Origin: Rhabdornis inornatus
Taxonomy: Eukaryota; Chordata; Aves; Passeriformes; Rhabdornithidae
Assembly: GCA_013397075.1 (NCBI GenBank)
Contig: VWZS01006021.1
Span: 930,001-994,000, forward strand
Direction of reading: 5' to 3'
DNA length: 64,000 bases
The notes under the pieces were generated by a model. The model did no database searches. It was not told where the DNA came from and saw only the letters and a program-made list of their open reading frames with translations. Below, in pieces: positions 49,093 to 60,780 of the stretch; position 1 is the stretch's first letter, and every line of letters begins with the position of its first letter. A program made the position numbers and the translations under genes.

Positions 49093-50105
49093 TCCCAGAA
49101 GTGACATTATTTGGTTGTTAGCTCCCAGCCTGTAAAATGTGTAGGATTTTCCATCATAGTTTCTGACTTTGAACTTTGTCTTAACACAAATAAGGAAGAG
49201 TTTGTTGACCCCACTCCTCAAACTTTTTTAATTCCCTCTGGTGTGAAATTCTGTGTCAACAACTCCCCTCAGTTTATAGTCATCTAAAAATTTGCATTTG
49301 GGTACACTTTATGCCATTATTCAAGTGACTGATGAAGATGTTGAATACAAATGGGACAAAAATTGGCCTCTGGAAGCCTCTGATGGCTGCAGGCTGTTGG
49401 CCAGAATTAAGCCAATAACGGCTACTATTAGTGCCTGGTGGAAGAGCCAATTCTCAACTAATCTAGTAGTTCGTTTTTCCACAGCCAGGTTTGTGTTTTC
49501 TCTGTTTTCAAATGGGAATGCTGTTAAAGCTTTACTAATAACAAGATAGAACATGTCCACCAATGTCTCCTTATCAACCTAATAATTTGTTTCATAGCAG
49601 AAAGTTTTTGTTTTGTCAAGCTCTTTGTAAATCTGTGCCAGCTACTCCAGAAACGCTTATCCTTCATATGCTTGCAATAGAATCTAAGAGTAAATGTTCC
49701 GTGACCTTTTCAGGGGCTGACATGATGCTGATATTTTGGACCCACAATGGACTACTTGGCCTTTTCTAAAGTCAAAATTGTCAAAAAATTAGGCTTTTTT
49801 TCCTAATTTTTACTAATCGGGCACCTCCCCATCATCACCATAGTTCTTTACAGATGACAGACAATTGAATTAAAAAATCACAATAGCCAGCTCTTTCAGC
49901 CCTTTTGTATGAAACTAATTTTGTTCCAGGGATTTGAGTGTATCCAGTGTGCCTGAGTCTGTTGTGTCCTGCTGTTTATTGTCCCATGCCTTCCCATTTT
50001 TTTCCCAGCTCAGGCTTCGGTAAAAAGGATTGTTAATAATCTCAGAATCTTGAATAGCTACTATTTCATTACTGCCATCTGTGAACCTCTCATGACTTTT
50101 GAGAC
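49093..50105 (-). mobile_element. old CR1 LINE, reverse transcriptase part, minus strand
   Basis: Continues the CR1 split by the LTR. In plus order it holds 'tttatagtcatctaaaaatt', 'actgatgaagatgttgaata', 'attaagccaataacggctac', 'ggaatgctgttaaagcttta' and 'cggtaaaaaggattgttaat', which follow the reverse-complemented CR1 reverse transcriptase. On the minus strand at 49321-49563 an 80-codon frame survives. It keeps a trace of the motif that surrounds the first catalytic aspartate (DMFYLVISKAL), where that aspartate appears to be lost. A single-frame survivor in an otherwise broken gene means the copy is dead. The right edge is uncertain by about 50 bases. Confidence 0.8.
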
Positions 50106-53100
50106 TCTTGAATCAGAAAATGTCAGGTAAATGTCTCTAAAGAGAGTACTTTACTGGAACCAAGTGTATCAAACCTGCTACTACCTGCTACAATCACATT
50201 TTCTGCTAGTCTCACTCGAGAAAAAGAAACAGTAGATCTCCAATGAAGTATAGGCAAGAGACAAAAGGACAGGAAGGTGCCAAAATCCATTTTCTTAAGA
50301 TAACAGCTGTTTTTCATCCAAGGAATTTGTTAGTCATGCACAGGGGAATGGTATATCTGAAAATACAACAAAAGTCCGTAGTTGTTTTGGTATAAGACGA
50401 ACTCCTCTTGTTTTCAGAAGGTATTTACATTTGGACTAATTTTGGGTTAAAATTAATGTATTTATTTCAAGCTTGGTATCAATCAAATTCAATAAGGGAA
50501 AAAAGCCAGGAAAGACCTTTGCAGATTTGAATCTGTATCATTGATCAGAAAGACATGGGTAATAAAGAGAATTAGGAACGGTCTTCTCTGAAATGAAACT
50601 CTTGTCTTTAGTGAAACTTCTGATAGGCATAAGACACCAGATAATAGCCATAAGCATATATAAGTGACTGTTCTGGTTCTCTACTACAGGTATGTACAAC
50701 ACATGGAAGACACTTCAAGATGGATGTATATTTGCTGATTCAATGCACTGAATTATATGGAATATCTAATATATAATATATAAGCATTAGCGATTGCTTT
50801 GCATAAATATTGAAAATTAGAAAATGACATTTCCATTTCTTGTCATACTTAAAATTGCCATTAGAGCTGTTCATTTTAATTCAGAAAATACATTATAAAC
50901 AGTTCCCAAAAAATAAAATGCTCATTACTGGGTTCTCCTTATTGTTGTCTCAGATATCTTTCTGTCTTTGGTAACTCACCCTCATTGAATCATATGACAA
51001 AGAAGGAAATGATTGTAAAATGTGAATTCAGAATATAGGAAATACTTTTGAATGGAAATAGAAAGCACTGCAATTACATTGTGGCAAATTAGAAGTTATT
51101 TCAGTGGCTTTTCTCTGGTCCTCCTGTTAAAATTCATGGGGTTTACTAACAAATTGGATTACTTGCTACCCAAATCTTCTCCCTCTCCTTCCTACTCAAT
51201 CCAGAATTTAATTTAACAGTGTTGTTAAGAGGCAAAAATAATTTATAAATTAAACTTGGTGGTAATTTCGCTTCAGCCTAGAGAATATGCATCAGAAAAT
51301 TATATTTTCTGGATTTTGTTTTCTGTGACTGATCATAAATACTGGGCGTTCATTTCAAACCCTGAACATTTTCTGGAAATAAGTTGAAAGGCATCTTAGA
51401 AGTTATAAATAAATAAAGGTAGCTGAGTAATTTACAATATCATTGTATTTACTTAGTTCTGAAAGAACATGATTTTCTCCCAGTCATTGGAAGTTGATTA
51501 TAAAAGAAATTTTTATTGTATTTGTTATTTAATTGTTAATTTTGAACACGATATTTAAAATACATTAACTCAGTTTCAGATCACTGTTAAAAATGATTGC
51601 TAAGGTCATAAAAGACATTATTTATTCAAACTGTTCAAGTTTTGTGAAGAAAAAGTCACTAAATGTGGCAAAAATTCCACTGCCTTCAATAGGGCCATGG
51701 CTTTGTGATGCACGATACAATATGTACAGTAATGTGAAATAGAGACAGCTGCACATTTTGCATTGTCATGCCACTTGATACAATTGCTAAGGGAAGACCT
51801 TACAGTAATCATTTAGCACTGAAGCTTTTATAGTGTGAAGAAAATTGATGAGAGGTATCATGAGAGAGCGGCAAAATATTTTATTAACTGCTGAAGGTTT
51901 ACCTTTCCAGGTGACATAGGCCTTTCCAAAGGTAATATTGATGGGAAAAAAATAGTTTTCTACAGGATTTTTTTCTTAGTACAGAGTTTAAATGTAATAT
52001 GTCAAGGTGCTGTGAAATAATTGTCTGTCATACCTGGCTGTAGTTGTGAAGGATGCGGAATCTTGCCTTGCTTGCTTAATTGCCTCTGTCAAAAATTTGG
52101 GAGATTTGCGATTCTTACTATACCATACAGTATGTCATTTCACATAAATTATAATTTCTCTGGTGTGAGCCTTTAAGTGTTCAAGCTTAAAATTCACTTT
52201 CTAGGAGTATCAGTGTAACTGTACATCCAACCCTAGAAATTATTCAACTCACTTTATAATGGTAGGCATTTGGAGTAGACATAAAATACTTCTTGCTTTC
52301 TTGGAAACAAATCTATTTCAGTTCAAGGATGAATGTTAATACAATAATTTCAATACTGTGCTTCCTAGCTGAAATACCAATTTGTTAGAGGATTTAAAAA
52401 TATTTAGCATATACAGTGGAATGTATCTGTATAAATGGAATGCCAGGAACTGAATCATAGGATTGTGCAATAAACCTTGTGTGTTAACAATGAAGAGAAA
52501 TTAGTTTAAATATAATGATTCAAACTGAGGACATATCTATGATATGTAACATTCATGTACATTGCAAGCAGTAGTTCAGTAGCATATTTGTCAGAAAGGT
52601 GCTTTGTTATTAGTCACCTAAGATGAGGTATACAAAAAATCGGATTTGGATTAGTTCAAATTAGTGCTTTCAAAAGTAGTTTTAAATGTCCCAGTCAGAA
52701 GTCCTTTCTGCATTAGAAAAGTTATGCACTTCAGATTGGAGTAACGGAATTTTGATGAAATGTTAAAAGCAAATACAACTTTTCAGTCTGTATTGACCAA
52801 AGAGAGTTTGTGTTAACACAAAACTTAAAAGAACGTGTCAAAAATTTATCTAGTCCAGTATTCAATGTTAGGAAAAAAACATAGTGAATACAGTCAATAT
52901 AATCCCCTAGTGATACTTCCCTAAATAATCCTTTCAGAAATCAGCAGTTAGTCTGCAGCTTTAGTATTTTCTGAGCTGAAGACCATATCTTTGTGTTTAA
53001 CTGTATTTGGCAGAATTTTCTTCCATGAATATTCATAATCCTTCCTAAATCTATATTTTGGCATTTACAATATCCTACGAAAAAGACTTCCATGGTTTTA

Positions 53101-53730
53101 TAATATCTTGCACTTTTTTTGTTTATTTTAAAACTGCTATTTAATAATGCTCAGACTAATTCATATTTATAGAAGATTACGAGTATCAAGTCATCCAATC
53201 CAAATTACTTCATAGTCAAGAACAATAAATAGCTCTTGCATTAATTTTGTAGTAACAGATCTTGTACAGTAAGTGTCAATTTCCGACAAGATAAAATGAT
53301 GCTCTTTGTTGCCAAAAATTGTTATTCATATAGCTGCCATTTTAAAACATTTCATTGAAACTGCTAGAGAAGTAGGGGCAGGGGAGCATCTGTCCCTTAA
53401 AATCTCAAAACAGGCTAGAACATGTTAAATGGGAATGAAATTTAGTAGTCAAGAAGATTTCCCAAGAAACAAATTCCAATATTTCACATTTGCTGATGTT
53501 TCTGTTTATATATATTATCCCAAGTCTCTTAAAATGAAAAGAAAAAAAAAGCAGACCCAAACTGTTCTTTGAGGCGGGTGCAGAAAATTTTCCTTTAGCA
53601 CTGAAGGACCATTTGTCACTGTGTTGCAGGGAGGTCCTTCTTTCTTGCCGTTTCTCAGTTGTAACACAGAAGATGTGTATTTGTAAAAATTATACAGTTT
53701 AAGTTAATTACCAAGAATAATCTAAACCAG
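50106..53730. other. AT-rich gene-free stretch
   Basis: No exon, RNA gene or repeat is recognised between the old CR1 and the next CR1 at 53731. Open frames do not exceed 64 codons. Short TA-rich patches (for example near 50760-50790) are ordinary. Confidence 0.6.
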
Positions 53731-54080
53731 ATTTCACAGTCACAGAAGGAAAGGTTGGAAGGGACTACAATGGGTTATGAGGTCCAACCTCCCTGCTCGA
53801 GCAGGGTCGCCCTAGAGGACACAGCACAGGATTGCATCCAGATATTTCTTGAATATCTCCATTGAGGGAGACGTCACAACCTCTCTGGGCAGTCTGTGCC
53901 AGTACTCACTCACCCATGCGGTAAAGAAATTCTTTCTCATTTCCAGGTGGAACTTCCTGTGCATTCTGCCCATTGCCTCTTGTCCTATTGCTTGGAACCA
54001 CCTGGTAAAGCCTGACTCCATTCCTAAGACAGTTTGGGTCCAACAATTTGTAGAAGAGGAGCATATCAAGAGAAGATATT
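53731..54080 (-). mobile_element. CR1 LINE 3' end, minus strand, with surviving coding tail
   Basis: In plus orientation it starts with the reverse of the CR1 tail (CACAGTCACAGAAGGAAAGG, then 'gaggtccaacctccctgctc') and runs through 'gggcagtctgtgccagtact', 'ttctttctcatttccaggtg' and 'gcccattgcctcttgtccta'. On the minus strand, the end of an 85-codon frame (53812-54069) is the C-terminal part of the CR1 reverse transcriptase: residues near 46-70 keep KNFFTAWVSEYWHRLPREVV, followed by a recognisable tail. The part upstream is out of the original frame. It is 5'-truncated and cannot act, but is younger or less decayed than the 47-50-kb copy. Confidence 0.92.
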
Positions 54081-55315
54081 AATCAGCACTCAGCAGCTGG
54101 TGCTGATAGAATAGGACATGCATGACACCCAGAGATGTGTGAAAGTGACCACATGGGACTAGTGGAGCTGGTCCTACAACAGCAAAGGTATATCAGAGAG
54201 TGTAGTTTCCAACAGAACGTGCAGGGACACCCCTTCCCCACCCCTCACCCCAGGATGACCTGGCTTTGAGCAAGACACAGCTCCTGAGGAAGGACAAGCT
54301 TTACCAAGTACCAGGATGACAGAGGTGTCTGTAGTTTCTCCTGCCTCAGGGCTGACAGCTGTGGGCTGTACACCCTAAGAGTCACAGGGCTGTAAAGGAA
54401 AAGAGCTGTGAGAGAAATTGAGTACATGGTGTAACATCAGGGAGGAGAAGAAGGACACAGAAAGGACCTATACAGAGACCCTGAACGTGCAAAAAAAAAA
54501 TCCCAAATCCATATTGCATGGAAAGACAGATGGCTTGAGGCTATATTCAAATGACAAGATGTAGATTCACCAGATGCTGTAGGCCTTAAATGGAGATTCA
54601 GACGGGAAGAGTACATAAAGTACATGGCAAAGTGAAACAGTGGTATGGAACATAGGAGGCTCTCAGGAACAGCATGGTGTGGGAAGCTATCACACTTTCC
54701 CAAATAAAGCTGTGTGTCTGTGTGCTTGTCCTAAGCACCCCTTCTTGAATATGTGCATCACTGGAAACAAAGAAGTAAAATTCTAAGTTCTTGTGCACTC
54801 AGAAATGTATAATCTTATTGAGATCACAGAGACATAGGAGTACATTGGTAGATATGGACTTTTTGGGAAAGGCAGGCCAGGAAGACAGGATGGAGATTTT
54901 GGAGTAGCACTTGACTGTGTAGAGCTTTGCTCTGAGAGGAGTAACAAGATAGCTGGAATCAGGTTAAAAAATGGAAACCAGCAAGAGAGAAACACTTCCC
55001 TAGAACATTTCCCTAGAACATCCCTGCAGAGGACCTGAATAAGAGAAGGAAACAGATGGGGACTTCTTTATAGATCATAAAGGAAGAAGGCTCATGGTAA
55101 AAGGATGTGGATTTCACGAGAAATTTTTTCTTGGTATCTGCTTGACATGCAGGGCACAAGCAAAGACACAGGAGTTTGGAAAGCCAGCTAGGGTACACGC
55201 TCTGCAGGACCTGCTGTTTGTAAACCAGGAAAATTAGTCAGGGTTTTGGAGATGAACAGAAGCCTCCATTGTGTTTATGACACTAAAGTTTAAAATCCTG
55301 AGAGACAGGGGTAAA
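54081..55315. other. GC-enriched block, unclassified, perhaps an old retroelement
   Basis: The sequence between two CR1 fragments is clearly less AT-rich than the rest of the window and carries several opposing frames of 60 to 88 codons without recognisable domains. A CCAAATAAAGC poly(A)-signal-like site lies near 54700. A 13-bp unit TTCCCTAGAACAT is tandemly doubled at 54996-55021. The texture suggests a decayed repeat, but I cannot name it. Confidence 0.35.
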
Positions 55316-55432
55316 GGCTGGACAGTGTCCTAGAGGAGCTGCCCTAGCTGACCATGCTTCAGCAGGAGAGGTTAGACTTGACAATGTAAAGACAACACAG
55401 CAGACCTCAAATAGTCTGTGATTCTGTGAAAA
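55316..55432 (+). mobile_element. CR1 LINE 3' tail, plus strand
   Basis: About 115 bases with 'ctagaggagctgccctagct', GACCATGCTTCAGCAGGAG and the end TAGTCTGTGATTCTGTG. Apart from the terminal octamers, the region just before the end is diverged. Its orientation is opposite to the CR1 just upstream, so the two are separate insertions. Confidence 0.75.
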
Positions 55433-55519
55433 TGAATAGCAGCCCTTGTCTTCAGCAGAGCTGACCTATGCTTTTTTGTGGAAATACTTGGAGACTCTCC
55501 TAGGAGGTAGCTCTGACCA

Positions 55520-56110
55520 ACAAAAAGGACCCAGCAGAGTTGGATGATCCTCAAGAATCATCTCTTCATGGCACAAGAATTCTCCACCCTTTTGTGCAGG
55601 AAGGCAACTAAGTGTGATACAAAAGCAGCATGGGTGAAGAGAGAATTCTGAACTGAAGCAATATAAAACTATTTTTGAATACACAGTTAGTGAGACAGCT
55701 AAAGGACAATAGGACCCTAATGGGACAATACAGCACGCCAAGACTTCTGAAGAGGTGGCCTTATATTACTAGAAGTGTTCTTCATGGGAAAATAGGTGAT
55801 GCTATTTAAGGTCGTTCACTAACAGGTAGAATGACTAGATGCAAAGTACCTTCAGTAAGTTTAGGGATGACACCAAATGGGCAACAGTATGTGCTGGAGG
55901 AAAAAGTGAACATATAAAGGGATTTCAGTGTGCTTGGAAAAATGGACTAACAGAGACCTCATGAAATTTAGCAATTATTAGAGTGGAACAAATCCTTGAA
56001 AGAGAAAGGGCCTAATTGACTTGAAAGCAGCTTTGAGGAAAAGGCTCTGCAAGTCCTGGTAGCCACGAGTTGATGCTGAGTGAGCAGTGCAGCCCCGCTC
56101 CTGTGAGGGG
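55520..56110 (+). mobile_element. internal CR1 LINE fragment, plus strand
   Basis: Carries the part of CR1 encoding the reverse transcriptase core. At 55857-55877 the plus frame reads KFRDDTK, matching the FADD catalytic box region of CR1 with the alanine changed to arginine. Downstream segments 'gcagctttgaggaaaaggct' and 'gtgagcagtgcagcccc' fit the following part of the frame. The section before about 55800 matches less well. It lacks the CR1 3' end, so it was cut at about 56110, and it is frame-broken and dead. It sits after a CR1 3' tail in the same orientation, so they cannot be one intact element in order. Confidence 0.7.
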
Positions 56111-56296
56111 TAACTGCTCACTGAGCAGCTCCAGTGAGAGCTCAGACAGCAAGGTGAGAGAAGAGATTATCCCCAGAGGAATTTTCCCAATCTATTTGGT
56201 ATCTGAAACCAGTTTTTGAGTGGAATTTAGTCTCCCTAATACAAGAAAGGTATTCACAAACTGGAGAACTACTGGTAGAGCTACAAAGATGGTTGG
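56111..56296. other. spacer between CR1 fragments
   Basis: Less AT-rich sequence without a recognised repeat. It contains a CTGCTCACTGAGCAG inverted repeat (near 56114-56128). A 67-codon minus-strand frame here has no recognisable domain. Confidence 0.4.
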
Positions 56297-56530
56297 AGAA
56301 TGGAATCATAGAATGGTTTAGGTTGGAAGAGACCTTTACAATCATGAAGTTCGACCATTAACCCAGCACTAAATCCATTAATGTGCTATGTGCCTCAAAG
56401 CTACATCCACATTTCTGTTAAATACCTCCAGGAAAGATAACCCAACCACTTCCCTTGACAGCCTGTTCCAGTGCCTGATGACCCTCCTGAGAAGAGTTTG
56501 AGAAAATAGGTGAATTTTTCTTACTTCTTT
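56297..56530 (-). mobile_element. CR1 LINE 3' end, minus strand
   Basis: In plus orientation it begins GAATCATAGAATGGTTTAGG and continues 'ttggaagagacctttacaat', 'tccaggaaagataacccaac', 'ccttgacagcctgttccagt' and GCCTGATGACCCTCCTGA. This is the reverse complement of a CR1 end, including the octamer-derived start. The match fades after about 56500. It is 5'-truncated and non-coding. Confidence 0.92.
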
Positions 56531-59500
56531 TCAGTGTGAGGAAGTAAGGTTAGTGCAGTCTTGCTGCTACATTCAACTACCTAATAGATTGTCATGAAGA
56601 AGATGAAGACATGTTCCTCTAGAAGTACACGGAGAAAATACAAGGTTGGGCAAGGTCCACAGCAATCTGATCAAACATCAAACATCATCCTGGTATCAGC
56701 AGGGCCTTGGATCAGATAAACTCCAGGGAAACCTTCCAATCTAATTTATTCAGTGATTTTAAATTATAGAAAACAATATCTATTGAACAGATCTTAAGTT
56801 TCAATGATTCCAGTTAAGCAATAAGGGCAGAAAAGTTAACATTTAAGAACACAAGGAATGTTAGCTATTTTTACTTTCTTTATTCATGTTTTTTGCTTCT
56901 AGACTTTTCCAGCTGTGATTTTATGTGCTGATCTGAAGGTTTCAGTTCTCTTAAACCATACTATGCATAAAATTCCAAGAGTTAAATTTCTCTTTCATAA
57001 AAGAAATTGTGTTCCTTGGAGGGTCAGTTCTACTGAATATCTCTAAACTCACATAAAATACATTTCTGCAAGATGGAGCTTTTTAAAGCTTTAGATCTGT
57101 ATGCATTGTCTAGCTGAACTTGGCATAACTTACACCTCATAAAACCATAACAGTGTTATTTCATTTTTTCCTATGCAGTGCGTGTGAATGTGTTCTATTT
57201 CTTGGTAAAATTCTGTTTTTCCGTTCTGCTCTGTGGGACATGACTGTGGAACAAATATTAGTTTAATTCTACAATGTAAAGGAGAAAACTATAAAAACGG
57301 GCCAGCAATAAGCTATAATAATCACTGTAATGTGTTTTATGCTTTCAAATTGCTTCTGGTTTATCAGCCAGTGAAGTTATGGATAGAAGAGTATCTGCTG
57401 GTTTTGGTGTTGTACTCTATCTGCAGGTACTGCTCAGATGAAGAACATACACTGAAGAACAGTTAGTAGAACAAGAATCTGCACGTGAAAGTATCTCAGA
57501 ATACCTCTTGCTATTTAACCAAATAACTGCTAACAATTATTCAATATTCAGAGTATCAGTTAAAATCAAGGCTAACCTGGACTTTTTTTTTCCCAGTGAA
57601 CATTATAAGTGCATTAGCAATATAAAACTAAGAGAATGCATTAGATACTCTCTGTGATGACAATATATACAATTATGCCAAATTATGGCAATTCTCAGAC
57701 ATGTAATTGCCTAAACCCTACTTTAGTACTATCAGAACCTGACAAAGATAGTTATGGCAAGAGAAAAATCTTCATGTCTTCAGGTTTTGCAACTATTCTG
57801 AGTCCTGCTTCAACACACAGCCCTCTCAGGTAATGATTATATTGCATGTTTGTCATAGAAAAAGACATTTGTTTGCTTATTTCACATTTATTTTTCCTTT
57901 TATTTACTTTCTGCTTCTGCTGTTATGTTCACTTCCCTCCTTGTTTTTTTTTTTTCTGGTATCATATTACCTAGCTCAAGTTTGGATTGTTTTTGTTTTT
58001 AAGAGGAAAACATACAATAAACCTGTTTTAATTCCTTTAATCTTTATTGGTCTGAGAGAAAAGGAGGAGAAGGGGAAGTGGTTGATGTGTTAACATTCAT
58101 TTAGTATTCAGGTCATTACTACTAAATGACTTTTAAAAAGAGAAACCCGAAGGCCTGAAGCACTTACAAATTAAAATGGAGAAAATAGCATAATAATATG
58201 TCAGGTTAAAACCACTCTCAGGTTATAAAGAGAATAAAATGGTTTCTATATTGTCATCAAAAATGAAAGAAGGATTTTACTCTATGCTTTTGCAAGACTA
58301 GTATATGCAGATATTATATTTGGGTCTTGCAAAAAGGTAATAGCTGTGATTGTATAGCATAAATTTCACCTTCATTCAGACAACACTGTAATAAGATACA
58401 TTTCACATGACACACAATGACCATATTCTAAAATCTAAATGGCATCACTGGACAGGGAAAATTTGTTTGGTACTTAGTAGATGGGAATAAAATACTCATT
58501 AGGGATTCTGCCAGATGTATCTGTGATCACTTCATTGTTCATTGTTTGGAAAATAAATCTTCTCATAATTTATGAATTTATTGATCCGGAAAATTTTATT
58601 TCAGGACTATTTTCATGGCTGTTTTAATAATTGGACTTAACTCCATGTCAATGTTTTCACAGCCTGGATGTGATTTAATTTGCATTATACTAAACTTTAT
58701 AAGATCTTATTGACCAAATATGTATTTTGCATCCATACCTCCAGAAGTAGTGAAAGTGCAGTTCTAGAATCTTTCTTCTTGTCATAGGTTTCCATAAAAA
58801 CAAAAACTAAGATGGGAAAGTATGCTAGGAACAAGAAAAATGAAGTGAGAGAGATGAGATGTGAGTAAAAAACAGTGAAGGGGAGGAAAGGTTGTGGGGG
58901 TGGGGGAAAACAGCATTCAGCTGAACAGAAAAGGGATATAATTTATAATATATAATTAACCTTTGGAATTCCTTCCTTCAGGAGGAATGGCACAGCCTAT
59001 TAGAGAGGTTGAGACTGTAGCTGACTTTAAATGAATCAGACATTTATGTGAGCCATGGGACTGTCCACAAAATTAACCATAGGCTATTCTTTTCTTTTTA
59101 TTATTATTCTGACAAAGACAGAGTTTCAGTGATTCTGAGCATAAGCAGCCATCTAAGAGCAAAAAAATGCATTTCTTCTAAGGAAAGGTTGTTCTTTTTC
59201 TTCAGTTTTTCTTAGGGTTTCCCTTAAAGCATGCATCAGTGGCCACTTGCAGAGAGGGGATATTGGAATTTTCAGACTCACTGAATGTCTCAGGTTTGAT
59301 AGTTTTTCTTGTTATAAAACATATTTTCCATAAACCACTCAAGAATGGTTTATATTTGCATGGTGAAAACACCACGCAAACTGCTGCCATCTCAGTTACT
59401 GCATTTGTAAAAACAGTCTGCATATCTAATAGATAAAAAGAACTCTGCAGAGCTAATAGCTCACATACTAATACTCTGGGGATGTGCTCTCCTGTGACTA

Positions 59501-60749
59501 GTTCATTTAGGTGAGAAGTCACATTGTGCAGGGTGAAAGGGTCACCTGGGTCTGGAAATAGCTGTGTGAATTACTTCATGAATCGTCTCCTGGCATGAGA
59601 AAATGAAAGACTCCAGGAGCTCCCTGTAACAGATAGGAAACCAATTTGAGTAAAAACTGCAAGTGGAACTGAACTCTGACAGGTGCATGTTTTGTTACAG
59701 ACTGCCTTCTGTAGTTGCTTTTGTACAGCATTGTAGCAGCAGGAAAACGAAAAGAAAGAACAAAAAAGACTTAAGATGTGTAGCATGCAGGCTTTAAGTG
59801 ATGCCATTGGAATTTTTAAAATGATCAGCCTGGAAGTGAGTGAAGAGAGATGGAAGTTAAGTAAGAATTTGAAGTCTAAAAAGTGTGGTAGAGCCTCATT
59901 GTTAGCTCAAAATCACATTTAGCAAACATTAAAGTGATTTGGCCAGCTCCTGATCCAACCTCCTTAGTGGCCAGATGTGTCCTTAGAGCACTTGGTGCAG
60001 TGTGTAGTGCCTCTCCACCCCACTGAACCTCTGCAAGCAAAAGGGAAAGCAAAAAGACTGTGATGTGGAGTGGTGAAGTGGTGCTGGTGTCAGTGTGTCA
60101 GGGTGCAATCCCAACAAGATTCCAGACTGCTCTCCACAGCTTCTGCCCACTGTTTGACATTATGAGAGGGTCCTTTCCCTTCTGCCCAGTCCTACCACTG
60201 CTCACTCCAACACTCAATTCACCAAGGAAGAGCATACATGAGATATGCATATCTGCATAATTAGATGTATTGTGTGACAGCTTTTAAATTGAAGTTGCTG
60301 TGCTGTAGAGTCAATGACGATCCTTAGCTCAGCTGGCACTTTAACAGTGCAATAACTTTGATTTTATTTCTGCAAATGAGTCATTTACTGACCAATTGCT
60401 CTGCCTCTGAAAATTATTCTTGACTGAGCTTTCAGATAGCAATATATATAAAATTTTACCTACCTACATCACACACTTTTGACTGAGTAAGCCATTTGAC
60501 TTCTGTTATTATCAGTGGAAGGAAAGTAACTGTTAGAGTGATATCTATTTCTGCTAAAAAACCTAAATCTAAAGCAGGTCAGGTGATTCACAATGCAAAA
60601 AACTTTTTTTTTTCCTCCATTGACTATAAAAGTACTCTAGAGAGCTAACACAGAGACCCTTTAAAGTACTGGAAGGCTGCAATTAAGATTTCCTCAAAGC
60701 CTTCACTTCTCCGGAATAGGAGGAATGTAACAAATTGCACTGGACAAAT

Positions 60750-60780
60750 GAGAAAGTACTGAGAGTACTGAGAAAGTACT
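60750..60780. repeat. three short GAGAAAGTACT-type units
   Basis: GAGAAAGTACT (60750-60760), GAGAGTACT (60761-60769) and GAGAAAGTACT (60770-60780) are head to tail. A local slippage repeat. Confidence 0.75.

Noticed and set aside
48297..49135. Several overlapping frames on both strands up to 114 codons
   Set aside because: They lie inside the solo LTR, which has no coding function in this orientation or layout.
59202..59522. 106-codon minus-strand frame
   Set aside because: Opposed by a 65-codon frame on the other strand, with no recognisable motif. Treated as chance.
59955..60000. CR1-like segment GATCCAACCTCCTTAGTGG with later weak similarity
   Set aside because: The similarity is short and the expected flanking CR1 sequence is absent.
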